NCBI GenBank assembly: GCA_934162925.1 | Contig: CAKPJR010000038.1 | Span: 1 to 10,138 of the forward strand | Length of the DNA: 10,138 bases | DNA from: an uncultured Clostridia bacterium | GTDB lineage: Bacteria > Bacillota > Clostridia > TANB77 > CAG-508 | Reading direction: 5' to 3' | Part shown: positions 1 to 8,161 of the stretch, in pieces | How the letters are laid out: every line of letters starts with the position of its first letter | How positions within the stretch are numbered: the first letter of the stretch is position 1 | The notes under the pieces: model-generated | Seen by the model: only the letters and a program-made list of their open reading frames with translations | Databases searched by the model: none | Told to the model about the DNA's origin: nothing | Program-made: the position numbers and the translations under genes

Positions 1-289
1 GATCATCAAAATTATATATATAACACCAATCGTCTGGGACCTTCTTCTTAGAGGCAAGTTTGGTAATATATTTTTTTGCATACATTGTTTTTCCTACACC
101 AGAAGGACCCTCTATATATAAATTATATCCTTTTGAATCAACATTTAATCCAAATTCTAGAGCCTTAATTCCTCTATCTTGCCCATAAATTGCATCTGTT
201 CCATCTAATTCATCTGTTGTTTCGAATTTAAAAACATTTGGATTGCAAACGTTTTTTAAATCCTTATAACTTAATTCATTTTTTTTCAT
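1..289 (-). CDS. Lon-like ATP-dependent protease (AAA_32/LonB-type), N-terminal part only
   Basis: Reading leftwards from ATG 289-287, 96 codons are open to the window edge, so only the N-terminus is present. The translation shows 'FETTDEL' (about residues 22-28), then 'YGQDRGIKALEFGL' (35-48), 'GYNLYIEG', and a Walker A motif GPSGVGKT (61-68). This order (F-x-T-T-x-E-L, GQ-R-A-LEFG, GYN, P-loop) is the signature I know from the AAA_32 domain of LonB/YcbZ-type Lon-family proteases, which unfold and degrade proteins in the cytosol. The Ser-Lys protease domain would lie outside the window and cannot be checked. AGGAGA (300-295) sits 5-6 bases before the start. The gene follows rimI with 63 bases between them and may be the last gene of the tsaE operon or have its own promoter. 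A small inverted repeat (325-342, ATAACT/AGTTAT) lies in that gap without a U-tract. The family is fairly sure; the exact subtype is not. Confidence 0.8.
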   Translation of the reverse strand, partial: MKKNELSYKDLKNVCNPNVFKFETTDELDGTDAIYGQDRGIKALEFGLNVDSKGYNLYIEGPSGVGKTMYAKKYITKLASKKKVPDDWCYIYNFDD

Positions 290-352
290 CTGTATCTCCT
301 TTCAATTTTTACATTTGTATATTGATAACTATAGGCAGTTATTCCTACTATA

Positions 353-799
353 TTAATTTATATGTTTTGTCATTATAATAGCATCATCAGTATTATTATA
401 ATATTTTTTTCTTAATCCTACCCTTTTAAAATCAAATTTTTCATATAATTTTTGAGCAGGAATATTATTAGAATTCACTTCTAAGGTTAAAGCTTTTATA
501 TTTTTATCAGATTTTGAAAATTCTATTAATTTAGCAAGAATTACACTTCCAATTCCATTATTTCTTTGGTTCTTTCTTACAACAATATCAGTTATATGAA
601 TATCGTCTACAGCTTTCCAAATCCCACCAAATCCTACAATAGTATTATTAAATTTAGCTACTATATATTTTGAATTAGGATTTTGAAGTTCATTTCTCAA
701 TATATTAGCAGACCAAAAATTATCAAATTCACTAACAAGAATATCTTGTATAGTATCCAAATCTGATAATGTCATTTCAGAGAGTTCTAAATTATCCAT
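353..799 (-). CDS. rimI: Ribosomal protein S18-alanine N-acetyltransferase family (RimI, GNAT fold)
   Basis: A 148-residue GNAT acetyltransferase, the usual RimI length. The acetyl-CoA binding loop Q/R-x-x-G-x-G is seen as QRNNGIG (residues 78-84). The family's C-terminal signature is N-x-x-A-x-x-LYEKFDF (112-124), followed by R-KKYY (130-134). RimI transfers acetyl from acetyl-CoA to the N-terminal alanine of ribosomal protein S18. In Bacillota it is regularly placed beside the t6A genes, as here. The start ATG (799-797) overlaps the end of tsaB by eight bases (ATGGATAA), implying translational coupling in a tsaE-tsaB-rimI operon. The gene is intact. Sequence alone does not exclude another protein N-acetyltransferase substrate. 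Confidence 0.88.
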   Translation of the reverse strand: MDNLELSEMTLSDLDTIQDILVSEFDNFWSANILRNELQNPNSKYIVAKFNNTIVGFGGIWKAVDDIHITDIVVRKNQRNNGIGSVILAKLIEFSKSDKNIKALTLEVNSNNIPAQKLYEKFDFKRVGLRKKYYNNTDDAIIMTKHIN

Positions 800-1458
800 T
801 TGATTGTCTCATCCTTTCAGCTTGGGACTTTCTTAAATATAATGGAGCAATAGAATCAGCTGTTTCTGTATTATTACATTTAAATTTGGCATATGCACAT
901 TTGGCAATATTCTTAGAATGTATGATGTTTTCATAATTAAAATCATTAAAATTAAGCAAATCTTTATGAAGAATTGCTCCATCACCAACAAAAAGTATAT
1001 CATCATACTTTTTTACAATTTCTAATGCATTGTTTATATCATCTGCAATATAATCATTCAATAAGTTATAGTTTTTATCGAATATTCCACAATATACTTG
1101 ATTATTCCTAGCATCTATTAAAGAGCAAATATTTTTTCCCTCAGAAACTACATTATATGCTAATGCTTCTAATGAGGATACACTTACAACTGGTATATTC
1201 AAAGACTGTGCAATAGCTTTTACTGTTGAAATTCCAATTCTTATTCCAGTAAAAGAACCGAGGTCCAACATCACAAGCAATTAAATTTATATCATGAAGT
1301 TGTATTTTGGTATCATTTAATAATTTATCAATTAAAGGAACTAAAGTTTCAGAATGTGTTTTTGGAATGTCTATATTTAATTCTTTAATACAATTATCAT
1401 TTTCAGATATGGCTACGGTAGCAATATTGCTAGAGGTTGATAGACTTAAAATCTTCAT
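792..1458 (-). pseudogene. tsaB: tRNA threonylcarbamoyladenosine biosynthesis protein TsaB, interrupted by a one-base frameshift
   Basis: TsaB is the inactive ASKHA-fold partner of TsaD in the complex that makes t6A37 on ANN-decoding tRNAs. The N-terminal half (MKILSLSTSS..., from ATG 1458) is open through residue 66, ending DVGP. The conserved continuation GSFTGIRIGISTVKAIA is then in another frame. It runs to TAA 794-792, including the expected 'SSLEALAY' and the C-terminal 'APLYLRKSQAERMR' signature. Dropping one base, the G at 1260 (C on the coding strand), restores DVGPGSFTG and a 221-residue protein, close to normal TsaB length. As written, translation would continue out of frame to a stop at about 1153 and yield 101 residues. 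The start overlaps the tsaE stop by ATGA, and the end overlaps rimI. TsaB is normally essential, so a sequencing or assembly insertion is the likeliest cause; real inactivation or recoding is possible. Confidence 0.9.
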
Positions 1459-1916
1459 GGTTCAAGCTCCTTAATTACATTTTGTAGTCTTTCCCCATAG
1501 GCTTTAAATTTTAAATACCTAATAGATTCATTTTCATTATCTTTTGAGAAACTTATTTTAATATAATTTTTAGGTAAAATATCTTCTATTAATTCTCCCC
1601 ATTCTACAATGCAAATTCCGGTTGTAAAATATTCCATACCACCTATTGCATAGAATTCATCAATATCAGATAATCTATATACATCGAAATGATATATGGT
1701 TGCATTATCTTTTCGATGTTCATTTACAATTGTAAATGTAGGGCTAGAAATTTCATTTTCTAATTCCCAAAAGGAAAGAAAACCTTCAGTAAATTTAGTT
1801 TTACCAGAACCTAAATCTCCGGATAAAACAACAATATCGCCTGTTTTTAGTTTACTTGCAAGGGTAGTAGCTATTTTTTTGGTTTCTTCTTCATTGTGTG
1901 ATATATACTCAAACAT
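1455..1916 (-). CDS. tsaE: tRNA threonylcarbamoyladenosine biosynthesis ATPase TsaE
   Basis: A P-loop ATPase of about 153 residues that energises the TsaB-TsaD complex in t6A synthesis. Numbered from the start used here, it shows Walker A GDLGSGKT (33-40), the family's SPTFTIVNEH (58-67), HFDVYRL (76-82) with the Mg-associated Asp, and IVEWGE (103-108). An in-frame ATG ten codons upstream (1946) gives a longer frame. I reject it because it would lie upstream of the expected transcription start. A ribosome binding site AAAAGGTGA sits five bases before ATG 1916. TsaE is first in the operon and its TGA overlaps the tsaB ATG (ATGA). Identification is very secure. Confidence 0.93.
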   Translation of the reverse strand: MFEYISHNEEETKKIATTLASKLKTGDIVVLSGDLGSGKTKFTEGFLSFWELENEISSPTFTIVNEHRKDNATIYHFDVYRLSDIDEFYAIGGMEYFTTGICIVEWGELIEDILPKNYIKISFSKDNENESIRYLKFKAYGERLQNVIKELEP

Positions 1917-1921
1917 AAATT

Positions 1922-1927
1922 CACCTT
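1922..1927 (-). promoter_or_regulatory. Ribosome binding site deciding the tsaE start
   Basis: On the minus strand, AAGGTG lies five bases upstream of ATG 1916-1914. The alternative in-frame ATG at 1946 has no comparable site and would fall at or before the predicted RNA start, so this site selects the shorter protein. Confidence 0.65.
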
Positions 1928-1946
1928 TTATATTAATTCTACCCAT

Positions 1947-1975
1947 ATTTTATATTAGTTATTTTCATTTGTAAA
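1947..1975 (-). promoter_or_regulatory. Sigma-A promoter of the tsaE-tsaB-rimI operon
   Basis: On the minus strand, a -35 box TTTACA (1975-1970) and a -10 box TAAAAT (1952-1947) are separated by exactly 17 bases. The RNA would start near 1940, leaving a leader of about 24 bases before the tsaE ATG at 1916. The promoter diverges from the tRNA-Gly promoter about 55 bases away. Confidence 0.6.
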
Positions 1976-2027
1976 CATTAATTGAAAAAAAGTTGAAGAA
2001 AAATTTTAAAAAAATTTAAAAATAGTA

Positions 2028-2056
2028 TTGACAAATTAAAATACGTAGTTTATAAT
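2028..2056 (+). promoter_or_regulatory. Consensus sigma-A promoter of tRNA-Gly
   Basis: Perfect TTGACA (2028-2033) and TATAAT (2051-2056) with a 17-base spacer. Runs of A and T at about 1985-2023 lie directly upstream and look like an UP element. The start would be near 2063, about 15 bases before the mature tRNA end. A 17-base palindrome (2048-2064) is centred on the last T of the -10 box. Confidence 0.88.
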
Positions 2057-2077
2057 TTATAAACGTAGCAGGGAAAT

Positions 2078-2151
<74 letters not shown>

Positions 2152-2155
2152 TTTG

Positions 2156-2180
2156 AAACTAGCCATTTGGCTAGTTTTTT
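2156..2180 (+). terminator. Intrinsic terminator after tRNA-Gly
   Basis: A nine-base stem AAACTAGCC/GGCTAGTTT (2156-2164, 2169-2177) with loop ATTT runs into six Ts (2175-2180), five bases after the tRNA CCA end. Confidence 0.88.
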
Positions 2181-2277
2181 GCTTTATTAAAAGTTAAATT
2201 TGAAAGAATAATTTGTAATAAAAATGTAATAAAACAAAATTCCTTAGAAGGATGCGAGAAAGAAAACAATCCTAAAG

Positions 2278-2313
2278 AATACTGTTGCAATTGCAACAGT
2301 ATTTGTTTTTTTT
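2278..2313 (+). terminator. Terminator-like hairpin in the leader upstream of nrdD
   Basis: A perfect 26-base palindrome (2278-2303, core ACTGTTGC/GCAACAGT) is followed by eight Ts (2306-2313), 37 bases before the nrdD start. The tRNA terminator lies upstream, so this hairpin either ends a short RNA from about 2230 or attenuates nrdD. A possible weak promoter for that RNA is TTGAAA (2200-2205) with TGTAAT (2225-2230), but the spacing of 19 is poor. The leader between them can pair ATTCCTTAG (2239-2247) with CTAAAGAAT (2272-2280, one mismatch), which shares three bases with the terminator arm. I recognise no known riboswitch. Confidence 0.72.
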
Positions 2314-2350
2314 AGATATATAATAATAAGCACATAAGGGGGAATTAGGA

Positions 2351-4510
2351 ATGAAAATTATAAAAAGGGATGGAACAATAGTTGATTACGATCCACAAAA
2401 AATAAGAGTAGCAATAGAAAAAGCTAATAATGAAGTTCCTAGGAGAGAAAGGGCTATTAAAGAAGATATTAAGAGTATAATAGCTTATATAGAAGAATTA
2501 AATAAGCCAAGAATATTGGTAGAAGATATACAAGATATAATTGAAAAAAAGTTAATGGAATTAGGTAAATATGAACTTGCAAAAAAATATATTACATACC
2601 GTTATACAAGAGCTTTAGTAAGAAGAGCAAACACAACAGACCAATCAATAAAAGAACTTATTGATGGAGAAAGTGAATACTGGAATACTGAAAACTCAAA
2701 TAAAAATTCAAAAATAGTAACAACTCAAAGAGATTATTTGGCAGGAATCACAAGTACAGATATTACTAGAAGATTCTTACTTCCTGAAGATATTGTAAAA
2801 GCTCATGATGAAGGAATAATACATTTTCATGATGCAGACTATTTTGCACAAAATGCATTGCATAACTGCGACCTTATAAACCTAGAGGATATGTTGCAAA
2901 ATGGAACTAACATAAATGGAGTAATGATTGAAAAGCCACATAGATTTTTAACAGCAATGACAATAGCAACTCAAATTATAACAGCAGTAACTTCTAGCCA
3001 ATATGGTGGGGCAACAGTAACAATGACACATTTGGCTCCATTTGTAAGGGACAGTTATAATTCATACTTAAAGAAATATGAAGAAAGAAAGTTATCAAAA
3101 GAGCAATGTGAAAAATTTGCAAAAGAAGATGTTAAAAAAGAAATAAAAGATGGTGTGCAAACATTCCAATATCAAGTAAATTCAATGACAACTACAAACG
3201 GACAAGCTCCATTTTTAAGTGTATGTTTGTACCTAGGAGAAACAACAGAGTATAAAGAGGAATTAGCATTAATAATAGAAGAAATGCTAAAGCAAAGAAT
3301 AAAAGGAATGAAAAATGAAAAAGGAGTTTATATAACACCAGCATTTCCAAAATTGCTTTATGTGCTAGAAGAAGATAATATTCACAAAAACAGTAAATAT
3401 TGGTACTTAACAGAACTTGCAGCAGAATGTACAGCAAAAAGAATGGTTCCAGATTATATATCAGAAAAGAAAATGCTAGAATTAAAAGTAGATAAAAATG
3501 GAAATGGAAATTGCTATCCATGTATGGGATGCCGTTCGTTTTTAACACCTTATGTGGATCCAAAAACAAACAAACCAAAATATTATGGTAGATTTAACCA
3601 AGGTGTTGTTACTATAAATCTAGTTGATGTTGCTTTATCTTCAGGTGGAGAAGTAGATGAGTTTTGGAAGATATATGAAGAGAGATTGGAACTTTGCCAC
3701 AAAGCATTAAAGCTAAGACATGAAAGATTAGCTAAGGCAACAAGTGATGTGGCTCCAATACTATGGCAATACGGTGCATTAGCAAGGTTAGAAAAAGGTG
3801 AAAGTATTCATCCATTATTGCATGATGGATATTCTACAATTTCTTTAGGATATGCAGGATTATATGAATGTGTTAAATATATGACTGGAAGTAGTCACAC
3901 AGATAATGGAAAAGGAAAAGAATTTGCTTTAGAAGTTATGCAAAAATTAAATGATAAATGTTCAGAGTGGAAAAAAGTAGAAAATATTGATTATAGTGTT
4001 TATGGCACACCAATTGAATCTACAACATATAAATTTGCAAAATGTCTAAAAAAGAGATTTGGAACAATAGAAGGAATTACAGACAGAGGATATATAACAA
4101 ATTCTTATCATGTACCAGTATTTGAAGAAATAGACGCATTTTCTAAATTAAAATTAGAGAGTGAATTCCAGACATTAAGTCCAGGTGGAGCAATATCTTA
4201 TATAGAAACACCTAACTTACAAGACAACTTAGAAGTTATTATACAAATTATTAGATTTATATATGACAATATTATGTATGCAGAATTAAATACAAAATCA
4301 GATTATTGTCAAGAATGCGGATACACAGGAGAAATACTAATTGATGATAATTTAGAATGGTATTGCCCAAATTGTGGGAATAGAGATCATAATAAACTAA
4401 ATGTGGCAAGAAGAACATGTGGATACATAGGAACTAATTTCTGGAATAAAGGAAGAACACAAGAAATTAAGGAAAGAGTGTTACACATAGATAACAAAGA
4501 TGATGAATAA
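2351..4510 (+). CDS. nrdD: Anaerobic (class III) ribonucleoside-triphosphate reductase, NrdD
   Basis: A 719-residue, full-length glycyl-radical enzyme that reduces ribonucleoside triphosphates to dNTPs without oxygen. Residues 1 to about 90 form an ATP-cone allosteric domain (KRDGTIVDYDPQKI...). The catalytic barrel carries C388, C391 and C394 in the NCYPCMGCRSFL stretch, which holds the family's active-site cysteine. A C-terminal zinc site is C653-x2-C656 and C672-x2-C675. The radical loop RRTCGYIG puts the glycyl radical at Gly691. AAGGGGG (2336-2342) lies eight bases before ATG 2351. The activase nrdG follows 13 bases after the stop, forming the standard two-gene operon. All expected residues are present and the frame is clean. 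The enzyme implies growth under anoxia, as the glycyl radical is destroyed by oxygen. Confidence 0.97.
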   Translation: MKIIKRDGTIVDYDPQKIRVAIEKANNEVPRRERAIKEDIKSIIAYIEELNKPRILVEDIQDIIEKKLMELGKYELAKKYITYRYTRALVRRANTTDQSIKELIDGESEYWNTENSNKNSKIVTTQRDYLAGITSTDITRRFLLPEDIVKAHDEGIIHFHDADYFAQNALHNCDLINLEDMLQNGTNINGVMIEKPHRFLTAMTIATQIITAVTSSQYGGATVTMTHLAPFVRDSYNSYLKKYEERKLSKEQCEKFAKEDVKKEIKDGVQTFQYQVNSMTTTNGQAPFLSVCLYLGETTEYKEELALIIEEMLKQRIKGMKNEKGVYITPAFPKLLYVLEEDNIHKNSKYWYLTELAAECTAKRMVPDYISEKKMLELKVDKNGNGNCYPCMGCRSFLTPYVDPKTNKPKYYGRFNQGVVTINLVDVALSSGGEVDEFWKIYEERLELCHKALKLRHERLAKATSDVAPILWQYGALARLEKGESIHPLLHDGYSTISLGYAGLYECVKYMTGSSHTDNGKGKEFALEVMQKLNDKCSEWKKVENIDYSVYGTPIESTTYKFAKCLKKRFGTIEGITDRGYITNSYHVPVFEEIDAFSKLKLESEFQTLSPGGAISYIETPNLQDNLEVIIQIIRFIYDNIMYAELNTKSDYCQECGYTGEILIDDNLEWYCPNCGNRDHNKLNVARRTCGYIGTNFWNKGRTQEIKERVLHIDNKDDE

Positions 4511-4523
4511 AGGACTGATATAA

Positions 4524-5015
4524 ATGAGATATAATAAAATTAGAAAAATGGATATTTCAGATGGACCAGGAGTAAGAGTGTCTATATTTATGCAAGGATG
4601 TGCATTTAATTGTGAAAAATGTTTCAACCCAGAAACACATGATTTTAAAGGTGGAAAAGAATTTAATGATGAAACAATAGATAGAGTGTTAAAATTATGC
4701 GAGAATGAGAACATAGAAGGACTATCGATTTTAGGTGGAGAGCCAATGCATCCACAAAATATAGAAGGAACAACAAAACTTGCAAAGGCATTTAAGGAAA
4801 AGTTCCCAAATAAAAATATATGGGCATGGACAGGCTTCCAATTTGATAAAAATTTAAAAGATACAGAAGTTGTAAAATACTTAGATGTATTAGTAGATGG
4901 ACAGTACATAGATGCATTGCATAATCCTACGTTACATTGGAAAGGTTCTTCTAATCAAAGAGTAATAGACGTACAGAAAAGTTTAAAAGACAATAAAATC
5001 TCAATTATAGAATAA
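4524..5015 (+). CDS. nrdG: Anaerobic ribonucleotide reductase-activating radical SAM protein, NrdG
   Basis: A 163-residue radical SAM activase that uses a [4Fe-4S] cluster and S-adenosylmethionine to generate the glycyl radical on NrdD. The cluster ligands are the canonical C-x3-C-x2-C at C26, C30 and C33, followed by 'NPETHDF'. The SAM-contact motif GGE is at 71-73 (LGGEPMHPQN). The C-terminus has the NrdG-typical 'GSSNQRVIDV'. AAGGA stands about nine bases before ATG 4524, and the gene is 13 bases behind nrdD, so the two are co-transcribed and made together. Length and motifs are normal. No clear terminator is seen after it, so some transcription may pass into the penicillin-binding protein gene. 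Confidence 0.96.
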   Translation: MRYNKIRKMDISDGPGVRVSIFMQGCAFNCEKCFNPETHDFKGGKEFNDETIDRVLKLCENENIEGLSILGGEPMHPQNIEGTTKLAKAFKEKFPNKNIWAWTGFQFDKNLKDTEVVKYLDVLVDGQYIDALHNPTLHWKGSSNQRVIDVQKSLKDNKISIIE

Positions 5016-5030
5016 ATTTTACTATTTTCA

Positions 5031-5059
5031 TTGATTTTTAAACCTTAATAATATACAAT
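5031..5059 (+). promoter_or_regulatory. Possible promoter for the penicillin-binding protein gene
   Basis: TTGATT (5031-5036) and TACAAT (5054-5059) are spaced by 17 bases in the nrdG-PBP gap, about 33 bases before the PBP start. Such matches arise easily in AT-rich DNA, so this is a suggestion only. Confidence 0.4.
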
Positions 5060-5079
5060 TTTCTTAAATTAGATTGAAC

Positions 5080-5083
5080 GAGG
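5080..5083 (+). promoter_or_regulatory. Ribosome binding site deciding the PBP start
   Basis: GAGG (5080-5083) lies eight bases before ATG 5092. A longer frame opening at TTG 5074 would put this site inside the coding region and has no ribosome binding site of its own, so ATG 5092 (protein start MGRKRK) is preferred. Confidence 0.55.
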
Positions 5084-5091
5084 TATTTTCT

Positions 5092-7324
5092 ATGGGAAGG
5101 AAAAGAAAAATTGTAAAAATAGATAATATAGGATTGAAAAGGCTACGTATTAGTATGGGCGTAGGCTTTTTAATCCTTATTTTGTTAATCTTAAGAATAG
5201 GCTTTTTGCAATTTGTGCAAGGGGCTGAACTAAAAGAAGAAGCTGTAAGAAGACAATTGTCTAGTAAAACAATAACACCAAGTAGAGGGACAATTTACGA
5301 TTCTACAGGGAAAGCTCTTGCAATAAGTGCAAGTGTTGATACAGTTTCTGTAAATCCTTCTGAAGTAAAATACTCTAATGGAGATGAAGTTAATAAAGAA
5401 ATTTTAGCTCATACTTTTAGCGACATTTTTGAATTAGATTATACAGAAACTTTAGAAAAACTAAATACAAAAACATCATCATTTGTGATTGCATCTAAAG
5501 TAGAAAATGATAAGGTAACTAAATTACAAAGTTGGATGAAAGAAAATAAAGTAAAAACTGGAATAGATATTAAAGAAGATATAAAAAGATATTATCCATA
5601 TAATAACTTAGCTTCTAATTTAATTGGATTTACAGGGGCAGAAAATACAGGAAGAATGGGACTAGAATATACACTAGATGATATACTTTCGCGGAACACC
5701 TGGCAAAGTATTAGCTTCAACAGATTCAATTAATGGAGAAATTCCAAATGGACAAAAATCTTATGTTGCAGCCAAAAATGGAAATGATGTTACACTTACT
5801 ATAGATGTAAATATTCAATCAATAGCAGAAAAATATCTTTCTCAGGCGGTAACGGATAATAAAGCAGATAGTGGGAATGTTATTATTATGAATCCATCTA
5901 ATGGAGATGTTCTAGCAATGGCAACATATCCTAGTTATAATTTAAATGAGCCATACACAATAAATACAGCAGAACTAAAAGATAAATGGGATAGTTTATC
6001 AACTGAAGAAAAAAGTAATAGTTTATATAATATGTGGAATAATTCGGCAGTACAAAAAACGTATGAACCAGGATCAACATTTAAAATTATTACAGCAGCA
6101 GCTGGACTAGAAGAGGGCATTGTTACAACAGATAATCACTCAGACTTTTATTGCTCTGGCTCTGAAAATGTATCTGGAATAGAAATGAGATGCTGGAAAT
6201 ATTACGACCCACATGGATCACAAAGTTTAAGAGAAGCATTAGCTAATTCATGTAACCCTGCATTTATACAACTAGGGCAAAAAATAGGTGCACGTACATT
6301 GTATAAATATTATAGAGGATTTGGACTATTTAATACTACTAATTCATATTTTTATGGTGAATCAAATAGTGTGTTTTTTGATGAAAACAATATAAATGAA
6401 TTTAACCTAGCAACAATGTCTTTTGGGCAAAGATTTACTATTACACCAATTCAATTAATAACTGCGGTGTCTTCAATAGCAAATGAAGGTGTGCTATGCA
6501 AGCCTCGTATAGTTAAAGAAATTAAAAATACTGATACCAATGCTATAACCACAGTTGAACCAGAAAAAGTAAGACAAGTTGTATCTAAGGAAACAGCAGA
6601 AAAAATGATGGACATGCTAGAATATGTAGTAAATGATGGAACAGGCAAGTACGCTAAAATAAAAGGCTATTCAATAGGAGGAAAAACAGGTACATCAGAA
6701 CCTCTTTCAGGTAGTGAAGACCAAGGTTATGTAGCATCATTTATTGCAATGTCACCTACAGTTAATACTCAAGTGGTTGTTTTAGTTACAATATATAACC
6801 CTAAAGGAGATAGTCACCAAGGTAGCCAAGTAGCAGGCCCAGTAGTTAAACAAATACTATCAGAAGTGTTGCCATATATAGGAGTTGCAACTGAAGGCGA
6901 TAGCAACACAACAAAGGAAACTACACTAAAAAGTAACTTACTTCCTGATGTAAGAAATAAAACTATAGAAGAAGCTACCGAATCATTAAAATCAGCAGGA
7001 TTTAAGGTGAAAATAACAGGTGACGAGGATGCTACAACTACTTTAGTGGTAGACCAAGTGCCAAAACCAGGAGTGAGTTTATTAGAAAATTCAACTATAT
7101 ATTTATATACAGCTAATAATAATATAAGATTACAGGCAACTGTTCCAAATTTGAAGGGAATGTCTTCTGCACAAGTAGTAAATTCTATACAAGCAGCAAA
7201 CTTAAATGTAATAATAGATGGAACTGGTACAGTAGTAAGCCAAGATATAGTGGCAGGAAAAGAAGTAGAACAGGGAACTGCAGTTACAGTCACAATGCAA
7301 ACTGAAACAGCGACAGGTTATTAA
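5092..7324 (+). pseudogene. Class B penicillin-binding protein (FtsI/SpoVD type) with two PASTA domains, interrupted by a one-base frameshift
   Basis: A D,D-transpeptidase that cross-links peptidoglycan on the outer face of the membrane. A basic N-terminus is followed by a single membrane anchor (residues about 20-42). The PBP dimer domain includes SRGTIYD. The transpeptidase domain has STFK (328-331, catalytic Ser328), SCN (386-388) and KTG (531-533). Two PASTA repeats follow, at about 615-680 and 682-743. The frame breaks after Leu199 (CTT 5686-5688): removing one T from 5687-5689 joins ...LEYTLDDIL to RGTPGKVLAST, exactly the junction expected in this family, and gives 743 residues. As written, the first part would stop at 5733. 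The residue numbers above use the repaired frame. It stands alone, away from mra/mur division genes, so SpoVD (spore cortex) versus FtsI (division) or an accessory PBP cannot be decided. An indel error is the likeliest cause of the break. Confidence 0.9.
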
Positions 7325-7349
7325 AGAAAAAATATGTTTAGCAAAAAAA

Positions 7350-7397
7350 CAAGCTACCAAAATGTCATTGACTTTTCGGTAGTTTGCTTTAAATTTT
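7350..7397 (+). terminator. Probable terminator after the penicillin-binding protein gene
   Basis: CAAGCTACC (7350-7358) pairs with GGTAGTTTG (7378-7386) with one G-T wobble. An inner AAAA/TTTT and GTC/GAC extension can continue the stem. The T-rich tail TTTAAATTTTT is not a clean run. AGCAAA (7340-7345) can also pair with TTTGCT (7383-7388), competing for the same arm. It is plausible but weaker than the tRNA terminator. Confidence 0.6.
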
Positions 7398-7449
7398 TAT
7401 CAATTTATATTATACTTAAAATATATTATATAAAAAGGAGGATGATGTT

Positions 7450-8160
7450 ATGGCATTAATAAAATGCCCTGAATGTAATAATCAAATAAGTGATCAAGCT
7501 GATTCTTGCCCTAAATGTGGTTATGAATTAAAAGCTAAGAAGGTAAATGATAGTAAAACAAGTGGGGCAGTGACAAGTAAAATTAATTTTAAATATTTAG
7601 CAATAATACTGATTATAGTTGCTGCTGTACTTTTATTTTTTCAACAATCTAATAAAAACAGTAACACTGGAGCTGGCACAGAACAACCAACAACACCGTC
7701 TACAAATAATGGATATTCAATTTACACAGATGCCTATCTAGGAATCTCATTCGAAATACCTAGTAATTATAAAGTAACTACAGATAAAGAGGGATTCATA
7801 TATGTAGGCAAAAATATAGATAGTCAAGGAGCTTTAGCACCATATATAATTATTGGTAGATATGACCAATTTAATAATGAAGTACAGTTTTTAAGTAGTT
7901 TTACAGATTATATGAGAGGATATTATCCTGACCTTAAAATTATAATAGATTTGCTTTCAGCAGTTGTTGGAAATAAGACTGTTTACGGTCTTGCATATAG
8001 CTATACTAGCAGTAATCATTTAGTAGTTGATAATAGATATGCTACTTTAGTAAATGGCAAAGTATATATGGTTGGATCTATAGAAGAAAATACAAATACA
8101 GATGAAATTAACAATGTTGTAGGACATATTTTAACTACTTTAACTGAAAGGGGTGCATAA
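7450..8160 (+). CDS. Zinc-ribbon, single-pass membrane protein with an exported PsbP-like domain (function unknown)
   Basis: A 236-residue protein in three parts. A short zinc ribbon has C6-x2-C9 and C20-x2-C23 and begins [10 protein letters not shown] membrane helix spans about 48-64. After a Thr/Pro/Asn-rich linker comes a domain from about residue 90 to 236 that starts '[14 protein letters not shown]'. That opening resembles the small extracytoplasmic PsbP/DUF1795-like folds; this is a resemblance, not a firm assignment. With no signal peptide, the ribbon should be cytoplasmic and the C-terminal domain outside. A strong site AAAGGAGG precedes ATG 7450. The stop is one base before the next gene, whose product also begins with a zinc ribbon starting MALIKC, so the two are surely co-expressed and perhaps cooperate. 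The gene is intact, but its function is not recognisable. Confidence 0.82.
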   Translation: MALIKCPECNNQISDQADSCPKCGYELKAKKVNDSKTSGAVTSKINFKYLAIILIIVAAVLLFFQQSNKNSNTGAGTEQPTTPSTNNGYSIYTDAYLGISFEIPSNYKVTTDKEGFIYVGKNIDSQGALAPYIIIGRYDQFNNEVQFLSSFTDYMRGYYPDLKIIIDLLSAVVGNKTVYGLAYSYTSSNHLVVDNRYATLVNGKVYMVGSIEENTNTDEINNVVGHILTTLTERGA

Positions 8161-8161
8161 T

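Noticed and set aside
325..342. Inverted repeat ATAACT/AGTTAT between rimI and the Lon-like gene as a terminator
   Set aside because: Only six AT-rich base pairs with no U-tract on the transcribed strand.
1917..1946. Longer TsaE start at ATG 1946
   Set aside because: It lies upstream of the expected RNA start from the promoter at 1947-1975 and lacks a ribosome binding site; ATG 1916 has one and matches family length.
2251..2274. Leader peptide MRERKQS at 2252-2275 before nrdD
   Set aside because: Seven codons with AAGG touching the ATG; spacing does not allow initiation and there is no run of regulatory codons.
3192..3578. Open frames opposite nrdD, nrdG, PBP and the zinc-ribbon gene (for example 3192-3578, 4481-4909, 6814-7293 minus; 1696-1974 plus)
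   Set aside because: They overlap strongly supported genes, show low-complexity hydrophobic shadow translations and have no ribosome binding sites or family motifs.
5074..5091. TTG start six codons upstream for the PBP
   Set aside because: The ribosome binding site GAGG would then be inside the gene; ATG 5092 is correctly spaced.
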